Positions 13,934 through 20,169 of a DNA stretch of 20,934 nt are shown here, in pieces. The notes under the pieces are model-generated. The model did not search any database, had not been told where the DNA came from, and worked only from the letters and a program-made list of their open reading frames with translations. A program made the translations under genes and the position numbers. Source of the stretch: DATKZB01 sp035528235 (GTDB taxonomy: Bacteria > Planctomycetota > Phycisphaerae > FEN-1346); contig DATKZB010000205.1 of NCBI GenBank assembly GCA_035528235.1, positions 1 through 20,934 on the forward strand, read 5' to 3'. How positions within the stretch are numbered: the stretch's first letter is position 1; each line of letters opens with the position of its first letter.

Positions 13934-15559
13934 GTGACGATGCCCAGAGCCTACGCGATGGCCCTTGCCCTGGCCGTGCTGGTGGTTGTGCCACAGGCGG
14001 CCCAGGCGGCCGACTGGCCACAGTGGGGCGGACCCGACCCCGGCCGCAACATGTTCTCGGCCGAGACCGACCTGCCCGAGTCGTTCAAACCCGGCGAGAA
14101 AGACGCCAAGGGCGGCGGTGTCAAGATGGGCACAACCGAGAACGTCCGCTGGGCCGCCAAACTCGGGGCTTACATCTACGGCAACCCCACGGTGGCCGGC
14201 GGCAAGGTCTTCGTGGGCACAGACGATTCGCTGCTGGGCGGCGACGAACGCCTCAAGAAGACCGGCAGCGGCATGGTCCAGTGTCTCGACGAGGCCACCG
14301 GACGGCTCCTCTGGCGGCTGGTCGTCCCCAAACGCGAGAACAACCGCCTGCCCAAGGACGTTCATTACGGACAGCAGCACTTCGGCGTGTGCTCGTCGCC
14401 GGCGGTCGTGGGCGACCGCGTCTACGTCATGACCAACGCCTGCGAGATCGTCTGCCTCGACGCCGACGGCCTGGCCGATGGAAACGACGGGCCCTACCAG
14501 GACGAGGGCCAGTACATGGCTGGCGCCGGCAAGAAACCCGTCGACCTGGGTCCGACCGACGCCGACATCGTCTGGGTCTTCGACATTATCGACGCCGTGG
14601 GCGCGTGTCCGCACGATGTGGCCAGTTGCTCGCCCCTGGTCCACGACGGGTTCGTCTATTGCGTGACGAGCAACGGCGTCGACGGCCCCCATGCAGCGTG
14701 TCCGAAACCCGAGGCCCCCAGTTTCATTGTCCTCGAGGCCAAGACCGGACGCCTCGTTGCCAGCGACGACGAGGGTCTCGGCAAGACCATGTGGCACTGC
14801 CTGTGGTCGCCGCCCTCGATCGGCGTGGTGAACGGGAAGAAACTGGTCTTTTTCGGCGGCGGCGACGGCATTTGCTACGCGTTCGAGGCCGTTACCGAGG
14901 CCCGCGACGAGCCCTACCACCTCAAGAAGGTCTGGTGGTACGACTGCAACCCGCCCGAGTACCGCCTCCGCGACGGCAAGCCCATCCCTTACTATGAAGG
15001 GGACAAACGCAAGGGCGAATCGACGAATAAGAACGACGGCCAGTACCTGGGGCCCAGCCAGATCATCTCGACGCCCGTGTTCCACGACGGCCGGGTGTAT
15101 GTGACCATCGGCCAGGACCCCGCCCACGGCCGGGGCAGGGGCCTCCTGAACTGCATCGACGCCTCCAAGACGGGCGACATCACCCAGACGGGCTGCCTGT
15201 GGCGGTACGACGACCTGGAACGGAGCCTTTCGAGTGTGGCCGTGGCCGACGGCCTCGTGTACGCCGCCGACCTGCCCGGCCGGCTGCACTGCCTCGACGC
15301 CAAGTCCGGTAAACGCGTGTGGTTACACGAGTTGAAGGGCGAAACGTGGGGCACGCCCCTCGTGGCCGAGGGCCGAATCTACATCGGCACGACCAAGCAC
15401 TTCCACGTCCTGGCCGCCGGCCGGGAGGCCAGGGAAATGGCCGCCATCCGCCTCGGCTCAGCCTCCTACGGCACGCCGGTTATCGCCAACGGGACGCTTT
15501 TCGTGGCCTCCCAACGGTATCTTTGGGCCGTCCAGAAAGGCGCCAAACTCGCCGAGTAG
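13934..15559 (+). CDS. Secreted PQQ-like beta-propeller repeat protein
   Basis: 541 aa. The GTG at 13934 is preferred because GGAGGA lies 8 nt upstream; the ATG at 13940 would be 14 nt away. Residues 1-25 are a Sec signal peptide with cleavage after AQA. The mature protein begins ADWPQWGGPDPGRNMFS, the WPQWxGP opening common to planctomycete PQQ-type propellers. Blade-like repeats follow: KVFVGTDDSL, DRVYVMTNACEIVCLDADG, GFVYCVTSNGVDG, GLVYAADLPGRLHCLDAKSG and GRIYIGTTKHFHVLAAG. These form an eight-bladed BamB/quinoprotein-like fold. Nothing shows that it binds PQQ or is an enzyme, so substrate and role are unknown. It is monocistronic in appearance and followed by a tandem repeat array. Confidence 0.88.
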   Translation: MTMPRAYAMALALAVLVVVPQAAQAADWPQWGGPDPGRNMFSAETDLPESFKPGEKDAKGGGVKMGTTENVRWAAKLGAYIYGNPTVAGGKVFVGTDDSLLGGDERLKKTGSGMVQCLDEATGRLLWRLVVPKRENNRLPKDVHYGQQHFGVCSSPAVVGDRVYVMTNACEIVCLDADGLADGNDGPYQDEGQYMAGAGKKPVDLGPTDADIVWVFDIIDAVGACPHDVASCSPLVHDGFVYCVTSNGVDGPHAACPKPEAPSFIVLEAKTGRLVASDDEGLGKTMWHCLWSPPSIGVVNGKKLVFFGGGDGICYAFEAVTEARDEPYHLKKVWWYDCNPPEYRLRDGKPIPYYEGDKRKGESTNKNDGQYLGPSQIISTPVFHDGRVYVTIGQDPAHGRGRGLLNCIDASKTGDITQTGCLWRYDDLERSLSSVAVADGLVYAADLPGRLHCLDAKSGKRVWLHELKGETWGTPLVAEGRIYIGTTKHFHVLAAGREAREMAAIRLGSASYGTPVIANGTLFVASQRYLWAVQKGAKLAE

Positions 15560-15589
15560 CCCCGCGGCAGGCAAGCCCCCGGCACCCCT

Positions 15590-15787
15590 GTTCGCCGCGT
15601 GGCTTGCCCCTCGCGGGGTGACGAGTTCGCCGCGTGGTTTGCCCCTCGCGAAGTGACGAGTTAGCCGCGTGGCTTGCCCCTCGCGGGGTGACGAGTTAGC
15701 CGCGGGGCTTGCCCCTCGCGGGGTGACGAGTTAGGCGCGTGGCTTGCCCCTCGCGGGGTGACAAGTTAGCCGCGGGGCTTGCCCCGC
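15590..15787. repeat. 35-bp tandem repeat array (5 units plus partial)
   Basis: Units start at 15590, 15625, 15660, 15695 and 15730, with a truncated sixth from 15765. Each reads GTTAGCCGCG-T/G-GGCTTGCCCC then TCGCGGGGTGACGA, with scattered single-base changes. Each unit holds a short palindrome (CCCC-TCG-CGGGG); the last partial unit contains CGCGGGGC-TT-GCCCCGCG. A period of 35 is not a multiple of three, so it does not encode a regular peptide. Confidence 0.85.
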
Positions 15788-16035
15788 GCGTCATACACTT
15801 TGAGATAGCGCACTTCTCCCGCAGCGCCAAAAATGGGCCTTTTGGAAGGCCCAAACCCGTTTTCGACAGCGCCAAGGCCGATTTGCCCCCTTCTTGGTAA
15901 GATAGGCAAGGGGAAACGCGCGGTTTTTGATCGCTTTTTTCGATTTTTGATCGGAACGCGCCGGAATCGCTCGTTTCGCGCGTCGTTTTGATCGTAAATG
16001 GAGTGGCCTCAATATAAACTAAAGTATACCGAGGC
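15788..16035. other. Lower-GC non-coding island
   Basis: Noticeably richer in A/T than the rest of the window, with GATCAAAA-type runs (for example around 15925-15955 and 15988-15996) and an A/T patch at 16011-16028. Two short minus-strand frames cross it, but neither has a ribosome-binding site or a recognisable family. It contains the terminator-like hairpin at 15829-15853. Confidence 0.5.
15829..15853 (-). terminator. Terminator-like hairpin followed by T-run
   Basis: On the minus strand TGGGCCTT-CCAA-AAGGCCCA, a perfect 8-bp stem, is followed by TTTTT, the form of a rho-independent terminator. It lies about 320 nt downstream of the response-regulator stop and could end that transcript or an unannotated small RNA from the island. 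Confidence 0.5.
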
Positions 16036-16040
16036 GGGTT

Positions 16041-16089
16041 GGGCGGTACGCCCGCGGGCCGTCGTTTAGCCGCGGGCGGAACGCCCGCG
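16041..16089. repeat. Paired palindromes (family 4)
   Basis: GGGCG-GTA-CGCCC at 16041-16053 and the larger CGCGGGCG-GAA-CGCCCGCG at 16071-16089 share the same core with a different loop base. They appear to be two copies of one short hairpin repeat. Confidence 0.7.
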
Positions 16090-16115
16090 TGGATGGACGC
16101 GGCGGCAATGGTCCC

Positions 16116-16130
16116 GGCGACCCCGTCGCC
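16116..16130. repeat. Hairpin downstream of the response regulator
   Basis: GGCGAC-CCC-GTCGCC, a 6-bp perfect stem 45 bp after the response-regulator stop. No T-run follows. It may stabilise the 3' end of the message, but this is unproven. Confidence 0.4.
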
Positions 16131-16174
16131 GTGCCGGCGACGGCTAAACGGGCGATGGTCCTGGCGCGGCCTGG

Positions 16175-16564
16175 TCAGTCGCCGGCTATGACGTCCTGGA
16201 CGACCCGCTTGAACGACTCGGGGTCGATGGGTTTTTCGACGTAGGCGTCGGGTTCCTTGCCGAGGAAGTTGCCCATGTCGTCGGCGGAGAACCGCATGCC
16301 CAGTTTGTCGGCCACGCCGGTCAGCATGATGACCTTGGTGTTCTGGGTCTCGGGGGCCTTGATGAGTTCGGTAAAGACCTGGAATCCGTTCACGTTGGGC
16401 ATCTCGACGTCGAGGACAGCCAGGTCGGGCCGGATCTCTTTGGCCTTGGCGATGCCGACTTTTCCGTCCTCGGCCTCGAAGACCTCCCAGCCTTCGGGTT
16501 CGAGGATGGCCCGAACGAATTCGCGGGCATCGCTCTCGTCGTCCACCACAAGCGCTTTTCTCAT
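16175..16564 (-). CDS. Single-domain CheY-like response regulator
   Basis: 129 aa from the ATG at 16564, with AAGGAG about 6 nt upstream; a start 16 codons earlier lacks such a site. The whole protein is one receiver domain: acidic pair D8-D9 (VVDDESD), phosphoacceptor D52 (LAVLDVEMP), T82 (MLTGV) and K111 (VEKPID). There is no output domain, so it probably acts by protein contact or as a phosphorelay intermediate. A short insert around residues 86-103 (DKLGMRFSADDMGNFLGKEP) is longer than in CheY. It lies 50 bp after the histidine kinase in the same direction, so the two very likely form a pair. Confidence 0.93.
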   Translation of the reverse strand: MRKALVVDDESDAREFVRAILEPEGWEVFEAEDGKVGIAKAKEIRPDLAVLDVEMPNVNGFQVFTELIKAPETQNTKVIMLTGVADKLGMRFSADDMGNFLGKEPDAYVEKPIDPESFKRVVQDVIAGD

Positions 16565-16582
16565 CGGCTGCTCCTTGTTGGC

Positions 16583-16603
16583 GCCCGGGGCTGAGCCTCG
16601 GGC
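16583..16603. repeat. Imperfect palindrome between kinase and response regulator
   Basis: GCCCG-G-GGC, loop TGA, then GCC-T-CGGGC: an 8-bp stem with one mismatch, in the 50-bp kinase-regulator gap just upstream of the regulator's ribosome-binding site. It could attenuate or adjust the relative expression of the pair. Confidence 0.45.
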
Positions 16604-16614
16604 AGACCACACGC

Positions 16615-17898
16615 TCAGACCGGCCCTCCGCCGGCGGGTCCGACGGGCAGGACCAGGGCGAACTCCGTGCCCTCGCCCGGCGCGGACTCGACGCGGATCT
16701 CACCGCCGTGTTCCTCGACGATCTTCTTCGTGACGGCGAGCCCCAAGCCGGTACCCTTGCCACCCTTGGTGGAGAAAAAGGCGTCGAATATTTTGCGTCG
16801 GGCCTCCGGCGGCATGCCGCACCCGTTGTCGCGAACGCGGATGACGAACCGGCCGCTGATGTCGGCCCTGACGGCCTCCACTTTTACCAGACCGCCGCCG
16901 GCACCGCAAGCGTCGATCGCGTTTCCGACCAGGTTAATCAGGCACCGCCTCAGGCCGGCCTCGTCCACGCACACCTCCTCCAGGTCGCTGCCGGTGACCA
17001 GCGTCACGCCCTTGTCGGCGGCCTGCTGCTGAAGGAGGCCGACGACATCCTCGCACAGGTTGCCGATGCGGCAGGGCTGGTAGAGGGGTTTGCGGTCCTT
17101 CGAGTAACTGAGCATGTCCAGGACGATGTCGCTCAGCAGTTGCATGTTGCGTTTGACGATCTTCCAGCCGCGGGCCATCCGCGAGTCGGTCTGGTCGGTC
17201 ATCTGCTGGTCGATGATGTACGAGCCGGCCCTGAGGCCGTTCAGGATGTTCTTGACGCAATGGGCCATGCCGGCGATGGTCTGGCCCACCACGGCCAGCC
17301 GCTCGGCCTTGATGCGGGCCGCGTGTTCCTCGGCGTTGTGGACGGCCACCGCGATGAGACTGGCCACCGCCTGGGCCAGCACCAGGTCGTACTCGTCGAA
17401 CGACTGGCCGTCGCGGCGGTTCAGAATCTGCATCACGCCCAGGTGGCGGTCCTGCGACACCAGCGGGGCGCAGATGATCGAGCGCGTGCGGAACCCCGTC
17501 TTCAGGTCGTAGTCGCGGTTGAACCGGGCGTCGCGGTAGGCATCGGGCACCAGAATGGGCTCGCGGTTCTTGGCCACCCAGCCGGCGATGCTGTGGTCGT
17601 CGATGGGCACCGACACGCTCGCCAGGCCCGCCGTCTGGGGCCCGTCGACGATGTGGAAACGCAGTTCCTCGGCGTCGGGGTTCCTCAGCAGGATAGAGCA
17701 GGCCTCGGCGTTCATGGCCTCGGCGGCCGCGTGGATCGACGAGCGCAGCAGGTCGGCCAGGTCGAGATCGCCCGCGACCATCTGGCTGACCTGGACGAGT
17801 GCCCGCAGGGCCCGGCGGTCGTCCTGGCCGAAGGGCTGTATTGCGGGGGACCCGCCGGCCGCAGGGGTCCGAAGACCCTTGGGTTGATCGATTGCCAT
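16615..17898 (-). CDS. GAF-domain sensor histidine kinase
   Basis: 427 aa from the ATG at 17898; the frame is open to 18009, but the promoter at 17982-18009 overlaps that region, so the shorter form is chosen. There is no membrane segment, so it is cytosolic. Residues about 28-195 are a GAF domain (ACSILLRNPDAEELRF, then ARFNRDYDLKTGFRTRSIIC). The H-box is GMAHCVKNILNGL with H213; Cys replaces the usual Glu/Asp after His. The ATPase has the N-box NLVGNAIDA (322-330), DNGCGM (357-362) and GTGLGL (382-387). The signal is unknown. The response regulator 50 bp downstream is the likely partner. Confidence 0.92.
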   Translation of the reverse strand: MAIDQPKGLRTPAAGGSPAIQPFGQDDRRALRALVQVSQMVAGDLDLADLLRSSIHAAAEAMNAEACSILLRNPDAEELRFHIVDGPQTAGLASVSVPIDDHSIAGWVAKNREPILVPDAYRDARFNRDYDLKTGFRTRSIICAPLVSQDRHLGVMQILNRRDGQSFDEYDLVLAQAVASLIAVAVHNAEEHAARIKAERLAVVGQTIAGMAHCVKNILNGLRAGSYIIDQQMTDQTDSRMARGWKIVKRNMQLLSDIVLDMLSYSKDRKPLYQPCRIGNLCEDVVGLLQQQAADKGVTLVTGSDLEEVCVDEAGLRRCLINLVGNAIDACGAGGGLVKVEAVRADISGRFVIRVRDNGCGMPPEARRKIFDAFFSTKGGKGTGLGLAVTKKIVEEHGGEIRVESAPGEGTEFALVLPVGPAGGGPV

Positions 17899-17981
17899 CC
17901 GAAACGCCCCCAAATCCTGTCCGGGCCGGCCAAGGGCGCACACACTCCCTGCCCGACCGCCTGGCCGTGCCTGCAACATAT

Positions 17982-18009
17982 AAAATAGCGCTAACTCGTC
18001 GCTTGTCAA
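17982..18009 (-). promoter_or_regulatory. Predicted promoter for the kinase-regulator pair
   Basis: On the minus strand a perfect -35 TTGACA (18004-18009) is followed after 16 nt by TATTTT (17982-17987), which matches the -10 consensus at four of six positions. It would start transcription about 75-80 nt upstream of the kinase ATG. Confidence 0.45.
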
Positions 18010-18084
18010 CCGGCTTTCCGCCAGGAACGGACGGCAAGGGGCTTTTCAGTGCAGTTTTGTGTGGTTGGCGGCCGGAAAATCTAT

Positions 18085-18257
18085 TGCGCGGTGGGTCCCC
18101 GCACCCACCGCGCAGGAAATGGCGTTCCTGGCGGCATCAGACCCCCTCACGCGGCGGGTGCGGGGACCCGCCGCGCAAGAAATGGCGTTCCTGGCGGCAT
18201 CAGACCCCCTCACGCGGCGGGTGCCCGCCCGAGGCGGGCAGGCTTGGACCCGCCGCG
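18085..18257. repeat. Three family-2 hairpins in a 63-bp-period duplication
   Basis: Hairpins lie at 18085-18114 (12-bp stem TGCGCGGTGGGT), 18150-18175 (10-bp stem CGCGGCGGGT, loop GCGGGG) and 18213-18257 (the same stem, 25-nt loop). A 45-bp stretch at 18116-18160 is repeated at 18179-18223. In the third hairpin the loop holds another palindrome, GCCCGCC-CGA-GGCGGGC plus AGGCTTGG, also present at 8260. No gene lies in 17899-18340; it holds these repeats and two promoters. Confidence 0.85.
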
Positions 18258-18282
18258 CAAAGTAGCGTTGCCGTGTCAGGTG

Positions 18283-18311
18283 CTGAAACGTCGCTCCCCG
18301 ACCGGTATAAT
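18283..18311 (+). promoter_or_regulatory. Predicted promoter for the mobB-mobA fusion
   Basis: A consensus -10 TATAAT (18306-18311) is preceded by CTGAAA (18283-18288, four of six matches) at 17-nt spacing. The predicted start gives a leader of about 20-25 nt before the ATG at 18341. Confidence 0.5.
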
Positions 18312-18340
18312 GGCCCCGGCGGCGACCACAGGGGCGACCG

Positions 18341-19369
18341 ATGGCGGACACGCTACCCATCCTCGGCATCTTCGGCCACCACAATGCCGGCAAGACCACC
18401 CTCATCGAGCAACTGCTGCCGCACCTCGCAGGGCAGGGCTTGGCGGTCGCGGTCGCCAAGGTCCACGGGGCGGACGTCGAAATCGACGTGCCAGGCAAGG
18501 ACAGCGACCGGCTGTACCGCGCGGGGGCCGACGTCTGGATGCAGGGCCGGGCCGAGGGTTTTTTCCGACAGCATGGCGGGGCGGACGAGAAGGCCCTGGC
18601 GTGGCGGCTGGCGGACCTCGCGCGGCAGTACGACGTGGTCCTGGTCGAGGGACGCCGGCCCGCGGCGTGCGACAAGGTCTGGTTGCTGGGCGAAGGCGAG
18701 ACCGCTCCGCCCCCCGACGCCGGCCGCGTGCTCGCGGTCCTCGCGCGCGGCGACGGGCGGGCCCGTGCCGCGCGGGGCGTCCTCGACGGCTGGCTCGCGC
18801 GGCAGTGGCTCGAGATGCCGGTGTACGCGTGCGTGCTCATCGGCGGCAAGAGCAGCCGCATGGGTCGCCCGAAACATCTCATCGAGTCGGGCGGCCGGAC
18901 GTGGCTCGAGCGGACCGTCGGCCTGCTCGGCACCGTGGCGGCCCGCGTCGTCATCGCGGGCGACGGCTGCGTGCCGGAGTCGTTGTCGGCCGTGGCCCGC
19001 CTTGCCGACGCGCCCGAGGCCGAGGGCCCGATGGCGGGCGTGCTGGCCGCCATGCGATGGGCGCCCGACGCCTCGTGGCTGGTGGCGGCGTGCGACCTGC
19101 CGAACCTGTCGGCCGAGGCCCTGGGGTGGCTGCTCGCGACGCGAGCGCCCGGCGTCTGGGCCACGCTGCCGCGACTGCCCGGGGCAGCGGGCGTCGAGCC
19201 GCTGCTGGCCCATTACGACCCGCGTGCACGGGGGCTGATAGAACGCCTGCCGGGCGAGGGGAACTTCAGACTATCGGCCCTGGCGCGTCACCCCAAGGTC
19301 ATCTCTCCGACGCCGCCGGCCAACCTGGCCCCCGCCTGGACCAACGCCAACACGCCGGCCGATCTCTAG
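18341..19369 (+). CDS. MobB-MobA fusion (molybdopterin-guanine dinucleotide biosynthesis)
   Basis: 342 aa; ATG at 18341 with AGGGG about 7 nt upstream. Residues 1-155 are MobB: P-loop GHHNAGKTT (12-20, K18), HGADVEIDVPGKDSDRLYRA and the LVEG strand. Residues about 160-342 are MobA: VLIGGKSSRMGRPKHL (the nucleotide-binding signature), EGPMAGVLAAMRW, then AACDLPNLS. MobA transfers GMP to molybdopterin to form the dinucleotide cofactor; MobB is a GTP-binding helper. The order B-A in one chain is less common than separate genes. It converges on fdhD, sharing a CTAG that holds both stop codons (19366-19369). This fits cofactor supply for the dehydrogenase next to it. Confidence 0.93.
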   Translation: MADTLPILGIFGHHNAGKTTLIEQLLPHLAGQGLAVAVAKVHGADVEIDVPGKDSDRLYRAGADVWMQGRAEGFFRQHGGADEKALAWRLADLARQYDVVLVEGRRPAACDKVWLLGEGETAPPPDAGRVLAVLARGDGRARAARGVLDGWLARQWLEMPVYACVLIGGKSSRMGRPKHLIESGGRTWLERTVGLLGTVAARVVIAGDGCVPESLSAVARLADAPEAEGPMAGVLAAMRWAPDASWLVAACDLPNLSAEALGWLLATRAPGVWATLPRLPGAAGVEPLLAHYDPRARGLIERLPGEGNFRLSALARHPKVISPTPPANLAPAWTNANTPADL

Positions 19370-20169
19370 GTTTCAATCCCAAGCCGCCACGGCGCGGTGT
19401 AGACGTTCATGCGGCGGCTGCGCGCGAAACCGGCCAGCGCCACGTCGGCCACGGCCGCCAGGTCGATGGCCCGCGACGTGACCGCCCCGCGGCTGACGAC
19501 GACGGGCAGGCCCACGCGCGCGGCCTTGGCGAGGATGTCGGCGCTCGCGCGGCCGGTGGTCAGAAGCGCCCGGTCGGCCAGGGCCAGGCCCGTACGCAGG
19601 CACCGGCCCAGGGCCTTGTCGACGGCGCTCGCGCGGCCGAGGTCCTCGGCGAAGGCGTCGAGCGTGTGGCCGTCGGTCACGGCGGCGGCGTGGACACCGC
19701 CCGTTTCGCGGAAGAGCGGCGAGGCGTCGGCGAACTCGGCCATGCGGTCGAGAAGGTCGTCGGCCCGGAAGCGGGCGGCGCTCGCACAGCGGGGCAGGGC
19801 ATCGGCCGTGCTCGCGGCGCCACCGCCGCAGCCCGTGCTGATGGCCAGACGCTCGCGGAAGGCGACCAGGCGGTCGGGGTCGACGTCGGCCCCCACGTCG
19901 ATGCGCGTGGCGTCGGGCGAGACGGACACCTCGTGGATCGAAGCAACGTCGCTGACGAGACCCTCCGCCGCGAGGAACCCCACGGCGAAGTCCTCCAACC
20001 GGTCGGGCAGCACCGTGGCGCGGACGACCGTGCGGCCGTTCAGCGCCAGGTCGACGACCCGTTCGGTGACCACGCGGTGGCGGGCCGCGTCGGCGCCGGG
20101 CCGCGGCGGGCCGACGCGCCACACGGGCACGTCGCGAGTCGCATCATCGCGCTCGGGCGGATCGGTCAT
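19366..20169 (-). CDS. fdhD: Formate dehydrogenase accessory sulfurtransferase FdhD
   Basis: 267 aa; ATG at 20169 overlapping the dehydrogenase stop as ATGA. Family landmarks are LEDFAVGFLAAEGLV (about residues 58-72), STGCGGG (C114), FRETGGVHAAAV, EDLGRASAVDKALG and TTGRASADILAKAA. FdhD passes sulfur from IscS to the bis-MGD cofactor, which activates formate dehydrogenase. E. coli FdhD has CxxC; here only the first Cys is kept (CGGG), the one generally regarded as essential. Its overlap with the dehydrogenase gene supports a dedicated role for that enzyme. Confidence 0.95.
   Translation of the reverse strand: MTDPPERDDATRDVPVWRVGPPRPGADAARHRVVTERVVDLALNGRTVVRATVLPDRLEDFAVGFLAAEGLVSDVASIHEVSVSPDATRIDVGADVDPDRLVAFRERLAISTGCGGGAASTADALPRCASAARFRADDLLDRMAEFADASPLFRETGGVHAAAVTDGHTLDAFAEDLGRASAVDKALGRCLRTGLALADRALLTTGRASADILAKAARVGLPVVVSRGAVTSRAIDLAAVADVALAGFARSRRMNVYTAPWRLGIET

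Noticed and set aside
13703..15289. 528-aa frame antisense to the PQQ-propeller gene
   Set aside because: The plus-strand protein has a signal peptide, ribosome-binding site and blade repeats; the antisense frame has none.
15590..15787. CRISPR array
   Set aside because: Units are contiguous 35-bp tandem repeats with no unique spacers, and no cas gene is nearby.
15791..16012. Small basic 73-aa minus-strand protein
   Set aside because: No ribosome-binding site, an overlapping frame is equally open, and no family resemblance. Described as a non-coding island instead.
16011..16028. Promoter for a small RNA in the A/T patch
   Set aside because: TATACT and TATATT are present on the minus strand, but the expected -35 positions are GC-rich and unlike consensus, so no promoter was called.
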